A stretch of DNA of 64,000 nt, from NCBI RefSeq assembly GCF_035994945.1, contig NZ_CP108679.1, positions 62,001 to 126,000 on the forward strand, written 5' to 3'. Shown here piece after piece: positions 34,283-43,313 of this stretch. This DNA comes from Streptomyces sp. NBC_01216. Its GTDB lineage: Bacteria; Actinomycetota; Actinomycetes; Streptomycetales; Streptomycetaceae. A model generated the notes under the pieces. It had not been told where the DNA came from. It worked only from the letters and a program-made list of their open reading frames with translations, and made no database searches. The translations under genes and the position numbers were made by a program. Within the stretch, counting starts at the first letter, position 1; each line of letters starts with the position of its first letter.

Positions 34283-35583
34283 CGGATTCCTCCGGTGCTG
34301 AGAACCGCTTGGTGCCGCGGCCCGGGACGGGGTTCCAGTGAGTCGAAGCGGCCGGCCACATGGGCCAGATCGGCCAACAGCGTGGTCGAGGTCGGGGCCG
34401 CCGGTCCGTGGCCGGCGTGCAGCGGCATTGAGCCGACGGAGAGCCAACGCAGCCGGCCGGTCCGGTCGATGTGCGAGATGGCCCGTCCGGGGTTGTCCGG
34501 ATGCAGGCAGAACGGCACGTCGAGGTAGCCGCGGCGCAGCGCGCCGGTCAGTGCGTCGCCGACGTCCGGGGACAGTTCGAGCGTTGCTTCGATCAAGGTC
34601 CGTGCGTCGTCCACGACCCTGGTGGCGCGGTCGTCGTTCTCCCGTACGGGGCGGTCCGCCGGCGCTGTGAGATCGGCCGCGGCGTCGAGCAGAGCGGTGG
34701 AGTTCTCGGCTGTTGTGGGTATGCGGTGTGCCTCGGCGGCGGTCTTGACGATCAGCCGGTCGGCATGCCCTTCGACGGCCAACCGGGCGGCTTGCCTCCT
34801 GAGCCGCCGTGCGCCGTGCGGGGTGGTGGGAAACATTCCCATGTACGTGTAGAGCACGATGTGCCAGTCGATGCCGGTGAGGTAATCACCGGCCAGTGTC
34901 CGCAGCGCCGTAAGTGCCTGGCGGTCCTGGGCGTGGTGGGTCTGCTGGGTGTAGCTCAGGGAGACACTGCGCAGCCCGTGCTGCCGGAAGAAGAGGCCTT
35001 CCAGGATGCTGACCGCGATCAGCAGTTCCGGTGGGCACAGTTGGCCCATGAGGCAGCCGCCGAAGGTCTCCAGATGCGGCTCGGTGTCCGGGTGGCGCTG
35101 GGAGGCAAGGAGATCGCAGGTACGCCGCCAGTTCTCGACGGACTCGGCCACGGGGAGCCGGCCGTAGGGCAGGCAGTACGACAGCGGGCCGCCCTCGGTC
35201 GCGTACAGCCCGGCGTTCGTCATCGACCGGACGATGTCCAGCGGATCGGGGCAGCCGTGCCGCACTTGGATCTGGAAGTCGTCGTCGGTCAGACCCCGGG
35301 TGACTGCCCTGGTGGTCCGGTTTCCGGCGGTGACGATGGGATAACCGTTGAGGGTTTCCCCAGCGGCGAGGGCTTCACGCAAGGCGGCGTAGTCCCGCAA
35401 CCGGGTGTAGCTGTCCACGGTGATCGTCCCGGCGGTGGCTGCCGGCAGAGCTGCCACGGTTGCCAGCCCCGATCGCATGGCGGCCGGGTCGCTGAACCCC
35501 ATCCGGGGCTGCACCACGATCTCGCCGCGGGCGCGCGCCCGTCGTACGAGGCCGCCGAAGTCCTGCCGGATGCCGGCCCTCAT
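34279..35583 (-). CDS. glmE: Glutamate mutase large (epsilon) subunit (434 aa)
   Basis: The TIM-barrel subunit of coenzyme B12-dependent glutamate mutase, which rearranges L-glutamate to L-threo-3-methylaspartate. Family blocks: VVQPRMGFSDPAAM, TITVDSYTRLRDY, LNGYPIVTAGNRTTRAV, FQIQVRHGCPDPLDIVRSM, ATEGGPLSYCLPYGRLP and ETFGGCLMGQLCPPELL. It overlaps both neighbours by 4 nt, directly after the small subunit, as in vicenistatin-type and friulimicin-type clusters that supply 3-methylaspartate. It is somewhat shorter than clostridial MutE but in the range of Streptomyces biosynthetic versions. Confidence 0.93.
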   Translation of the reverse strand: MRAGIRQDFGGLVRRARARGEIVVQPRMGFSDPAAMRSGLATVAALPAATAGTITVDSYTRLRDYAALREALAAGETLNGYPIVTAGNRTTRAVTRGLTDDDFQIQVRHGCPDPLDIVRSMTNAGLYATEGGPLSYCLPYGRLPVAESVENWRRTCDLLASQRHPDTEPHLETFGGCLMGQLCPPELLIAVSILEGLFFRQHGLRSVSLSYTQQTHHAQDRQALTALRTLAGDYLTGIDWHIVLYTYMGMFPTTPHGARRLRRQAARLAVEGHADRLIVKTAAEAHRIPTTAENSTALLDAAADLTAPADRPVRENDDRATRVVDDARTLIEATLELSPDVGDALTGALRRGYLDVPFCLHPDNPGRAISHIDRTGRLRWLSVGSMPLHAGHGPAAPTSTTLLADLAHVAGRFDSLEPRPGPRHQAVLSTGGIR

Positions 35584-36029
35584 CGCACGCCGCCCGGGAT
35601 CAGCGCTGCATCCCGCACATCGCGCGCGAAGGTCTGGAAGTTCACGACGGCGGACGCGCCTTCGAACACCGCGTCGAAGCCGGCCTCGGTCAGCCGCCGT
35701 CGACGCGCGGGCACGCCGTTGTCCCCGTCGGTGCCCAGTTTGCCGCCGATCACGGCCGGGAGCGCGGCCAGGGCGGGAGCGGCACGCAGGCTCCTGATCA
35801 CCCGTGCCCCGTCGATCGCACCGTGTCCATTGACGGAGCTGAGCACCAGCAGGTCGGGGCGCCGGTCGTGGCAGGTCCCGATCAGGAGCTCGTCGGGGAC
35901 GCAGGCGCCAAGATTGTGAACGTGGTAGCCGGTCTCGGTGAGCAGCAGCTCAAGGAAAATCAGATTCCAGGTGTGCGAGTCGGAGGAGACCGTACTCAGG
36001 ACGGCCGTGGGTGAGGCTGCGCAGGGCAT
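35580..36029 (-). CDS. glmS: Glutamate mutase small (sigma) B12-binding subunit (149 aa)
   Basis: The cobalamin-binding half of glutamate mutase. The base-off/His-on signature is DSHTWN (residues 17-22; His 19 is the cobalt ligand), a DxHxxG motif with Asn in the last place. LLVLSSVNGHG and VIGGKLGTDGD are the further nucleotide-tail contacts. It is co-translated with the large subunit. Coenzyme B12 would come from the host. Confidence 0.93.
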   Translation of the reverse strand: MPCAASPTAVLSTVSSDSHTWNLIFLELLLTETGYHVHNLGACVPDELLIGTCHDRRPDLLVLSSVNGHGAIDGARVIRSLRAAPALAALPAVIGGKLGTDGDNGVPARRRRLTEAGFDAVFEGASAVVNFQTFARDVRDAALIPGGVR

Positions 36030-36065
36030 CGTTCGCTCCGTACGAAGTGGCGGGGCTGGCGCCGG

Positions 36066-36854
36066 TCACGACGCGTAGTCGAGGGTTCCGTGGCGGCGGC
36101 CGCGCCGGACGACTGTGGTGAAGATGAGCAGGCAGACGGTCAGCCAGCCGGCGCCCACCAGCGCTTCCAGCAGCGCCGGCAGCAGGGCGGCCCGCAGTTC
36201 ACCGGCCACGGCGTGGCGGACGGCCACCAGCCCGTGCGTCAGCGGGAGCACGGACGATACCCAGCGGACCGGTTCCGGGTAGAAGTCCAGTGGGACGTTC
36301 ACTCCGCACAGGGTCATCAGGGCGACCAGGCCGACGTTGGTGACGATCGTCTCGATCGAGCGGAAGCCCAGCAGCAGGCTGCCGGCTAGGGTGCCGAAGC
36401 AGAACGTCGAAGTGGCGACGACGGCGATCAGCGCGATCACTGCGGCCACCCGGGGCCATGGCAGCGGCATGCCGAAGAGGTAAGCGGTCACCAGCAGGGC
36501 GCCGGAGGCGGACAGGGTGGCGTCGACGATGAGATAGGAGCCGCGGGCGGCGAGCACCACCGCGGGATGGGTGGGACTGGCGGCCAGCAGCGGCAGGGTG
36601 CCGGCGCTGCGTTCGCAGTTCACCATGTTGACGGCCCACATCCCAACCATCGCGGCCAGCATCACGGCGTTGCCGACCAGCAGGAACTGTGTCTGGCCGG
36701 GGGCGCCGAGCATGCGGCCGACCAGGGCGAAGAAGCTGACTTGGGCGATGACCCGGACGAACCAGTTGGTCAGCCAGGTCTTCCACGTGAAGATCGCCGT
36801 GTAGTCGCGGGCACCGAGCCAGAACGCGCGGCGTATGACGTGCAGGAGGTTCAT
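36066..36854 (-). CDS. ABC-2 type transporter permease (262 aa)
   Basis: An integral membrane subunit with about six hydrophobic segments (for example FLLVGNAVMLAAMVGMWAV, VAAVIALIAVVATSTFCFG, LLPALLEALVGAGWLTVCLL). The conserved loop EPVRWVSSVLPLTHGLVAVR is typical of DrrB-like drug exporters. ATG 36854 overlaps the stop of the other permease; an open frame extending to 37439 is antisense to it. With the second permease and the ATPase it forms a heteromeric exporter, likely for the cluster product and self-resistance. Confidence 0.9.
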   Translation of the reverse strand: MNLLHVIRRAFWLGARDYTAIFTWKTWLTNWFVRVIAQVSFFALVGRMLGAPGQTQFLLVGNAVMLAAMVGMWAVNMVNCERSAGTLPLLAASPTHPAVVLAARGSYLIVDATLSASGALLVTAYLFGMPLPWPRVAAVIALIAVVATSTFCFGTLAGSLLLGFRSIETIVTNVGLVALMTLCGVNVPLDFYPEPVRWVSSVLPLTHGLVAVRHAVAGELRAALLPALLEALVGAGWLTVCLLIFTTVVRRGRRHGTLDYAS

Positions 36855-37618
36855 CGCAGCCCCAGCTCTCCGGTGCTGCGTACCTGGCCGAGGATGCGCC
36901 GCAGCAGGGTGTGGCCGGCGGCCAGCGCGACCGCCCCCAGAAGTGCGATCATGACCATGCCGCGTATCGGGTGTGGCACCGGAGCGGTGGCGATGCCGGC
37001 CCGTAGCAGATCGGCGGACCAGGATAGGAAGACGGCCTTGGACAGCGGCTGGAGCCAGCCGGGCAGCAGTGCGACGGGCACCAGGATCCCGCCGAGCACG
37101 TAGAACGGGAAACTGATCGAGTTCGATAGGGTGACGGCGTTGCGGGCGAGCACGAACGCCGCCGCCATCAGCAGCGCGGTCGCGGCCATGGCCAGCAGCG
37201 TCAGGGCGAAGGAGCCGAGGAAGACGCCCCAGTGGCGCACCGTGACGTCGCTGCCCAGCACGTAACGGGCGAACAGCCAGGTCTCGGCGAACGCGGCGAA
37301 CCCGGGGAGCGTGGTCGCTCCGATCCGGCCGAAGACCACCGCCGCGAAGTCGGCCGGAGCCGCCACGACGTATTCGAGGGTGCCCTCCCAGCGGTCGGTC
37401 TGGATGATCCAGCCGCCGCTGAACAGTGCGAACCACCACAGCGACATGTAGAAGGGTGCGAGCGAGGCGGCACCCGCCAGATCGGTCCGCCCGTTGTAGC
37501 TCATGATCATCGTGAAGATCCCGCTGTACAGCGGGGCGGTCAGTAGCGGCACGAGCAGGTCGGGATAGTGGCGGTAGAAGCGGAGTTGGAGAAGGAATCC
37601 GGCCCGGACGGCGCCCAC
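36851..37618 (-). CDS. ABC-2 type transporter permease (255 aa)
   Basis: The first of two permeases. It starts MGAVRAGFLLQLRFYRHYPD at GTG 37618, right after the ATPase stop. It has about six membrane segments (PLLTAPLYSGIFTMIMSYNG, SFALTLLAMAATALLMAAAF, FPFYVLGGILVPVALLP) and a cytoplasmic stretch WIIQTDRWEGTLEYVVAAPA typical of the ABC-2 family. Paired with the permease at 36066. Confidence 0.9.
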   Translation of the reverse strand: MGAVRAGFLLQLRFYRHYPDLLVPLLTAPLYSGIFTMIMSYNGRTDLAGAASLAPFYMSLWWFALFSGGWIIQTDRWEGTLEYVVAAPADFAAVVFGRIGATTLPGFAAFAETWLFARYVLGSDVTVRHWGVFLGSFALTLLAMAATALLMAAAFVLARNAVTLSNSISFPFYVLGGILVPVALLPGWLQPLSKAVFLSWSADLLRAGIATAPVPHPIRGMVMIALLGAVALAAGHTLLRRILGQVRSTGELGLR

Positions 37619-37620
37619 GG

Positions 37621-38640
37621 TCAGACTTCCAGTCCGCGGTCGCCGATGAGCCGTACGTAGACGTCTTCGAGGGAGGGCCGCAGCGTGCGCAGCGACGTGA
37701 CGCCGTGGTCGGCCAGCAGGTGCAGCAGTCGCGGAAAGTCGTCCTGGGAGCGGACGAGGACCCGGACGGTCGGGCCGTCGGCGGTGACCGAGGTGACGCC
37801 GGGTACTTCGGCCAGCGTCGAGGCTAGGGCGGCGTCGACGCCGCCCAGTTCGATGCCTTGCGCGGCGGATACCAGCTCGGCCACCGCTTGTGGCGAGCGG
37901 GTGGCGACGACTGTGCCGTCGCGGACGAAACTCACGCGGTCACAGAGGCTTTCGGCCTCGGCCATGTCGTGGGTTGCCAGCAGGATCGTGCGCTGCTCGT
38001 CGCGCAGTTCGCCGATCAGCTTGCGGAACTCGCGGGCGGCGACCGGGTCCATGCCCATGGTCGGTTCGTCGAGGAACAGCACCCGGGCGTCCCCGATCAG
38101 TCCGCGGGCCAGGTGGAGCCGCTGCTTCATGCCGCGCGAGTACGTTTCGACCCGCGCGTCCGCTTTCGCCGCCAGCCCGAGCCGGTGCAACAACTCCTCG
38201 GTACGTGACCGCAGCACCTTGTGCGGGACTTTTTGTACGGCGCCCCAGAACTCCAGGTTCTGCCGGGCGGTCAACCGGGTGTAGAGGCCGCGTTCGCCGC
38301 CCATGACGACGCCGATCAGCCTTCGTACCTGGTGGCTGTCGCGTACGACGTCGTAACCGCAGACCGCCGCCTGGCCGGTGGTCGGCAAGAGGATGGTGCT
38401 GAGAATCTTGACGAAGGTGGTCTTGCCCGCGCCGTTCGGGCCGAGGAGCCCGTGCACTTCGCCCTGCGCCACGGTCAGGGAGAGGCGCCGTAGCGCACGT
38501 ACCGGGGGTTTCTTCTTGCGGGTGAATTCCCTGACAAGATCCACCGCCGCTATGGCGGGCGTTCCGGGGCCGCGTTGCGGCGGGGGTACCGGGACGCTCA
38601 ACAGTGCGGGCGTCGCCGGGGCCCATGTTCCTACGGACAT
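37621..38640 (-). CDS. ABC transporter ATP-binding protein, DrrA-like (339 aa)
   Basis: The nucleotide-binding subunit of the exporter and first gene of the biosynthetic operon. Walker A is LLGPNGAGKTTFVKIL, the signature motif YSRGMKQRLHLARGL, Walker B VLFLDEPTMGMDP, and the H-loop LLATHDMAEA. The C-terminal regulatory region of DrrA-type proteins is present (GVTSVTADGPTVRVLVRSQD). ATG 38640 has AAGGAG seven nt upstream. Self-resistance is the likely physiological role. Confidence 0.94.
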   Translation of the reverse strand: MSVGTWAPATPALLSVPVPPPQRGPGTPAIAAVDLVREFTRKKKPPVRALRRLSLTVAQGEVHGLLGPNGAGKTTFVKILSTILLPTTGQAAVCGYDVVRDSHQVRRLIGVVMGGERGLYTRLTARQNLEFWGAVQKVPHKVLRSRTEELLHRLGLAAKADARVETYSRGMKQRLHLARGLIGDARVLFLDEPTMGMDPVAAREFRKLIGELRDEQRTILLATHDMAEAESLCDRVSFVRDGTVVATRSPQAVAELVSAAQGIELGGVDAALASTLAEVPGVTSVTADGPTVRVLVRSQDDFPRLLHLLADHGVTSLRTLRPSLEDVYVRLIGDRGLEV

Positions 38641-38705
38641 CGAATCACTCCTTGAGCGCCGGGTGCCGCGGGGTTGCGAGGTCGGCAGGAATGAATCTCG
38701 CCGCA

Positions 38706-38795
38706 CGCCCTATCGCTCCGGCATGCCGAGCGTATTCGCGCCGGGTCAGGGCCGGGATAGTGCGGTGATAACGCTGGCATGCCGTCGCGATACGC
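38706..38795. promoter_or_regulatory. Divergent promoter region with two GGCATGCC operator-like dyads
   Basis: The 211-bp gap between the operon (38640) and the divergent peptide gene (38852) holds two GGCATGCC octamers (38720-38727 and 38776-38783), 56 bp apart. Each is embedded in a longer imperfect dyad (TATCGCTCCGGCATGCCGAG and ATAACGCTGGCATGCCGTCG). The placement fits an operator controlling both directions. Which regulator binds it is unknown. Confidence 0.5.
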
Positions 38796-38851
38796 GTCGG
38801 GCCGAAGCTGGTTACGAAGCGACACGGATCGGACGACAAAGGAGAACCGCA

Positions 38852-39001
38852 ATGGACCTCACCAAGGCAATCGCCGCCGCAATGCTCGTCGCCATCTCGC
38901 TGGTCGTGGGCGCCGCGAGCGTTCAGCACCAGCTCGTGCGGGGTCACGCCACCGTGTCGGTCGCCAACGGGACGGCCGACGACAACACGCCGTGGACGTG
39001 A
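38852..39001 (+). CDS. Small membrane or secreted peptide (49 aa)
   Basis: ATG 38852 has a strong ribosome binding site (AAAGGAG). A single hydrophobic segment (KAIAAAMLVAISLVVGAASV, residues 5-24) could be a signal or membrane anchor. A polar region follows, ending DDNTPWT. It is divergent from the operon and convergent with the SARP gene, leaving a 20-bp gap. It may be a cluster-linked small regulator, a cell-surface peptide, or conceivably an acceptor peptide for the LanB-like enzyme; the hydrophobic segment argues against a standard RiPP leader. Too short for firm homology. Confidence 0.65.
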   Translation: MDLTKAIAAAMLVAISLVVGAASVQHQLVRGHATVSVANGTADDNTPWT

Positions 39002-39021
39002 CGGGCGGGCGCTCGCCGGCG

Positions 39022-41937
39022 CTATCCGCCCGGAGTGACCGGCCTGCCGAGGACTGCGGCCATATCCGCCCGGAGGGCGGCGACCCCGCTGTGGTCCGCG
39101 ATCCGCTCCCGGACCATGAGCGACTGCGAGTAATACCAGATGGCCTGGTCCGTACGGCGCAGATGCAGGTGGACGTGGCCGAGGTCGTGCAGGAGGTGCC
39201 CCTCTCCGACCAGATCACCGCTCGCTCGGACCATGGCGAGCACCTCTTGCAGAATCCTTTCTGCAGCTTCGTACTGCTCCTGGTACATCAGCATCTGGCC
39301 GAGCCGCCGCAACGTCAGCGCCTGGCCCCGGTCGAAACCCGCCGACCGGCAGATTCCGAGCGCCTCGTCGAGATAGGAACGGGTGCGCTCGAAATCCGAG
39401 CGGCGCATCGTGATGTGCGCCATCTCGCCGAGCACATACGCCCGGCCGATGCTGTCCTCGGCCCGTGCGAAGTTCCGCTCGGCGCTCCCGTAGAGGGCCA
39501 GTGCCCGGTCGCTGTCACCGCGGTGCCGCTCGATGCGCGCCAGGTCACGTAGACACAGCGCCTGACCGGTCGCCTCCTCGACCAGTTCGAAGGTCCTCAG
39601 GGCGGCCGTCAGATAAGGACTCGCCGCCTCGTACTCGTGGCGGTACAGGTGCAGGGTGCCGAGCGAGCCGAGGACCGCCGCCTGGCCGAGTTCGTTGCCC
39701 GCTTCCCGTACTGCGGCCAGCGCCACCCGGTGAGTGCTCTCCCACAGTTCGGGGTAACCCCGTGCCTCGAACAGCGTCACCAACGTGGTGGCCAGCTCCC
39801 AGCATGACTCGTCGAGCCCGGCCCGGGCCGCGAGCTCGACCGCATTCGACAGATTGCCCTGCTCGCTCTCCAGCCACGCCAGGCCATCGCGGAGGTGCCG
39901 TCGGACGTAGTCCTCCGGTGGATGCCATCGTTCGGCGCGGCCCGACACGATCGTGTACGCGCCGCCGTATATGTCCCTGTGGGCCCGTTCCGCCAATGCC
40001 AACCAGCCGCCGACCGTGTGCCGCACCGCCGCAGCCCGTTCTTCCTCCGGGACCTCCGAGGTCAGCCGGTCGTGCGCGAAGGTCCGCACGATCTGCGGCA
40101 GCCCGCACATGAACTCCCCACCCTGGTCCACCCCAGCGATGTCGAGCAGGCGCATGTCGACGAGCGGTTCCAGCAGGTCGGCGGGGTGCGGAGTGTGGTC
40201 GTCCGTCAGGGCCGCCCCCAGCCAGCCCGGCACCACCGGCCCACCGGCCAGGCTGAGCAGGCACAGCAGCCGGCGGTCGGCCGCCGCCAGGCCGTCGTAG
40301 CTGAGCGACAGGCTCGCCCGGATCGAGAGCTCGCCGTGTGCCAGCTCGTCCAGCTGGCGGTGCTCGTCGTTGAGCCGATGCCACATCGAGGCCAGCGACC
40401 AGTGCGGCCGCGCGGCCAACCGCGCGGCGATGATGCGTAGTGCGAGAGGCAGCCCGCCCACCAGACCGACGAGGACGCGTGCCGCCTCCGCCTCGTCCGC
40501 CACCCGGTGCTCCCCGATGATGCGCCCGAGCAGCCGGATGGATTGCTCCGAATCCAGCGGCTCCAATTCGAAGCTGCGCGTGCCCGGCAACGCCGTGAGC
40601 CGCCCGCGGCTGGTGACCAGCACGGCACTGCTGCCGGTACCGGGCAGCAACGGCATCACCTGCGACTCGTTCATCGCGTCATCCAGCAGCACCAGGACCC
40701 GGCGGTCGGCCAGCAGGCTGCGATACATCTCCGCGCGCTCGTCCAGCGACTCGGGGAGGGCCTGGCCGGGGATACCCATCGCCCGCAGGAACCGTCCCAA
40801 CGCCTGCGCCGGGTCCACGGGTTTTTCGCCGAGCCCCCGCAGATCGCAGTAGAGCTGTCCGTCCGGGAAGTGATCGGTCGCCAGGAGGTGCGCCACGTGC
40901 GTGGCCATCGTGCTCTTGCCGACACCGGGCCTGCCGAGCACCAGGACCACGCTCAGCATCCCCTGCTCCTGCCGCTCGGTCACCGCCGCGCAGATCGTCT
41001 GGACGATGTCGTCGTTGCCCGCGAGGTCGCCGAAATCGGCGGGCAGTTGCCGGGGGATGACGACCGGATCGGAAGCGGCCTCGCGCTCGTCCGCCGCAGC
41101 GGGCGGCGCCGCCTCGGCGGGAGGTCGGTCCGCCGGTTCACCGGCGGGCGTCAAGCCGAGGTCGTCGGCCAGGATCGCCTCCATCAGGTCGCGCAGATCC
41201 TTGCCCGGATCGAGACCCAGTTCCTCGGCGAGCAGTACCCGGCCCTGCTGGTAGACCTCCAGGGCTTCCGCCTGTCGGCCGGAGCGGTGCAACGCCACCA
41301 TGAGGTGTCCCCGCAGCTGCTCCCTCAGCGGATGGGCGGCGACGAACTGCCGCAACTCGCTGACCAGGTGGTCGTGGTGACCCAGGTCGAGTTCCAGCCG
41401 CAGACACGTCTCCCGTACCTCCAAGCGGCTCTCGTCCAACTGCGCTGCCACGCGGGCCAGGACCTCACTGGAAATACCGGTCAGGCACCGGCCCCGCCAC
41501 AGGTCTTCCGCCAAGCGCAGCCGCTCCACAGCGGGTTGCGTGAAGCCGGTACGGGCCAGGTCACGGGCCTCGCTCACCAGTCGACGGAAGTTCCCGATGT
41601 CGGTTGCCTCCTCCGGCGCCCGCAGGACGTACCCCTGGGCGCGTGTCTCGATGGCAGCGACGGCTCCGCCGCCGGACAGCGCCTTGCGCAGCTTGCAGAC
41701 ACACATCTGGACCTGGGTGCGTGCGGTTTCCGGCGGCTCCTGCGGCCAGATGGCGTCCACCAGGTAAGTGGTCTCCACCACCCGGTTCAGATTGAGTACC
41801 AGAGCAGACAGAACGACCTCTTGTCGGCCCGATGCCACGTGCACGGCCCCGGTCTCGCCGTCAACCTCCAGCGGCCCGAGCACCCGTATGGGAGCAGACG
41901 CTACGCCGCCGCCCTCGTGATCTGCCGACCTCGCCAT
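39022..41937 (-). CDS. AfsR/SARP-family regulator with NB-ARC and TPR domains (971 aa)
   Basis: A large cluster-situated activator. The N-terminal OmpR-like winged helix (IRVLGPLEVDGETG ... QVQMCVCKLRKALSGGG ... IETRAQGYVL, residues about 15-105) is followed by the bacterial transcriptional activation domain (about 115-260), the signature of SARPs. An NB-ARC ATPase follows (Walker A VLGRPGVGKSTMATHVA, Walker B RVLVLLDDAMNES), and then C-terminal tetratricopeptide repeats (EAASPYLTAALRTFELVEEA, RSYLDEALGICRSAG). ATG 41937 is preferred (AGGCAGG upstream). SARPs usually bind heptamer repeats before biosynthetic operons; the 38.7 kb region is the obvious target to examine. Confidence 0.93.
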   Translation of the reverse strand: MARSADHEGGGVASAPIRVLGPLEVDGETGAVHVASGRQEVVLSALVLNLNRVVETTYLVDAIWPQEPPETARTQVQMCVCKLRKALSGGGAVAAIETRAQGYVLRAPEEATDIGNFRRLVSEARDLARTGFTQPAVERLRLAEDLWRGRCLTGISSEVLARVAAQLDESRLEVRETCLRLELDLGHHDHLVSELRQFVAAHPLREQLRGHLMVALHRSGRQAEALEVYQQGRVLLAEELGLDPGKDLRDLMEAILADDLGLTPAGEPADRPPAEAAPPAAADEREAASDPVVIPRQLPADFGDLAGNDDIVQTICAAVTERQEQGMLSVVLVLGRPGVGKSTMATHVAHLLATDHFPDGQLYCDLRGLGEKPVDPAQALGRFLRAMGIPGQALPESLDERAEMYRSLLADRRVLVLLDDAMNESQVMPLLPGTGSSAVLVTSRGRLTALPGTRSFELEPLDSEQSIRLLGRIIGEHRVADEAEAARVLVGLVGGLPLALRIIAARLAARPHWSLASMWHRLNDEHRQLDELAHGELSIRASLSLSYDGLAAADRRLLCLLSLAGGPVVPGWLGAALTDDHTPHPADLLEPLVDMRLLDIAGVDQGGEFMCGLPQIVRTFAHDRLTSEVPEEERAAAVRHTVGGWLALAERAHRDIYGGAYTIVSGRAERWHPPEDYVRRHLRDGLAWLESEQGNLSNAVELAARAGLDESCWELATTLVTLFEARGYPELWESTHRVALAAVREAGNELGQAAVLGSLGTLHLYRHEYEAASPYLTAALRTFELVEEATGQALCLRDLARIERHRGDSDRALALYGSAERNFARAEDSIGRAYVLGEMAHITMRRSDFERTRSYLDEALGICRSAGFDRGQALTLRRLGQMLMYQEQYEAAERILQEVLAMVRASGDLVGEGHLLHDLGHVHLHLRRTDQAIWYYSQSLMVRERIADHSGVAALRADMAAVLGRPVTPGG

Positions 41938-42181
41938 GCGTAACCTGCCTCTGTGGTTTGGCCAAGCCATCCCGAGCCCGGATGGCGGCCGCACGGGGAA
42001 TGCGTGCCGCCTCAGCCACCTGGCCGCAACCGTCAACCATGCACCAATGCCGCCCTTGTCAGGCACGCGCTGGCGACGCCGGACGCGCGGAAGGTTGAAA
42101 AGCGATCAGGACACTTTACATCCCCTTTGGGAGAAGGGTAGTTGATCGCCAGTACGTCGGCGGACAAGGTAAACAGGACTA

Positions 42182-43264
42182 GGTCCTGTCTGAAGTTCGG
42201 ATCATGAGGGCGGTGTGATGCTGCGGAGCCAGAGCATCGCACCGCACAGGTGCAGTCCGGCTTCGTAGCTGGTTGGGGTCTTGTCGTAGCGGGTGGCGAT
42301 GCCCCGCCAGTTTCGGAGACGGTTGATGCACCGCTCGACGGTGTTTCTCTCCTTGTAGAGCGCGGAGTCGTGGCTGACGGGGCGGCCTCCCTTGCGGCCT
42401 TTCTTCTTCCGGTTGGCGGCCTGGTCCTTCTTCTCCGGGATGACGGCCTTGATGTTGCGTTTGCGCAGGTGAGCACGGTTGCTGCGGGACGAGTACGCCT
42501 TGTCGCCGGCTATGGCGTCCGGCCGGGTCCTCGGGCGCCCGACCGGCCCGCGGACCTTCACCTTCTCCAGCACCGGGACGAACTGCGGACTGTCACCGCA
42601 CTGCCCGGGCGTGAGCACGAACGCCAGCGGACGGCAGCGCCGGTCAGCCGCCAGATGAATCTTACTGGTCAGCCCACCCCTCGAACGCCCCAGGTCAGCG
42701 GCGGTCAAGCGGATCCGGTACCGTCGGCGAACCCGGCGTCGCTCCTCGCGGGCGGGGTCCTCTTCCTGCCGGTCTTGCGGCTGTTGTCCTTCCACCAAAC
42801 CCCCTTTTCGGCCTCGACAGCCGCCTCCAGGGCTGCCAGCTGCTCCGGATCCAGGATCATCCCGGCGGCATGGTGGTGTGCCCGTGCTGTCGCCGAGTCC
42901 ACGCTGACCAGCCCCAGGTCGACCTGGTCGCGGGCGGCAGCTTCCGCGATCACCATCTCCATCAGATTCTGGAAGATGCCCTGCTTCGCCCAGACCTGGA
43001 AGCGGTCGTAGGAACTCTGCCAGGGGCCGAACTCCTCCGGCAGGTCGCGCCACGGGCTGCCGGTCCGAAAGCGCCACATCGCCGCGTTGAAGTATTTCCG
43101 CAGGTCGGGGATAGGCCCGACCGCGGCGATCGGGAGATGGGGCTCAATCAGGGACCACTGCTCGTCGGTGAGATCGCCTCGCGCCATGGCCACTTGACTA
43201 CCAAGGACACCCCGTCGCGCGCAGGCGATCCCACACATTCGTGATCTGGACTTCAGACAGGACC
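42182..43264. mobile_element. IS5-family element (1083 bp, TA duplication)
   Basis: The ends GGTCCTGTCTGAAGTTCGGA and GGTCCTGTCTGAAGTCCAGA (read inward) are terminal inverted repeats. TA precedes (42180-42181) and follows (43265-43266). The right TA is also the left TA of the IS630 element, so the two elements share one target dinucleotide. Confidence 0.9.
42202..43187 (-). CDS. IS5-family transposase, two overlapping frames
   Basis: OrfA begins at ATG 43187 (MARGDLTDEQWSLIEPHLPI), carries the first Asp in LGLVSVDSATARAHHHAAG and ends at 42705. OrfB continues in the next frame (RRYRIRLTAADLGRSRGGLT, second Asp in AIAGDKAYSSRSNR, Glu in YKERNTVERCINRLRNWRG) to 42202. The frames meet near RKTGRKRTPPAR. 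IS427-group members often join them by programmed frameshifting, so the element may be functional. Confidence 0.88.
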
Positions 43265-43313
43265 TAGTGCAGCAGGTCGCAAGTCCTGTTCGGGTTGAGC
43301 GTCCTGCACTCGC

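Noticed and set aside
34283..34447. N-terminal extension of the LanB-like protein by 55 residues
   Set aside because: It lies within the mutase gene in another frame; the ATGA overlap at 34282 is the consistent operon start.
31901..34528. 875-codon open frame on the plus strand
   Set aside because: Antisense of the LanB-like gene; no domain or ribosome binding site supports it.
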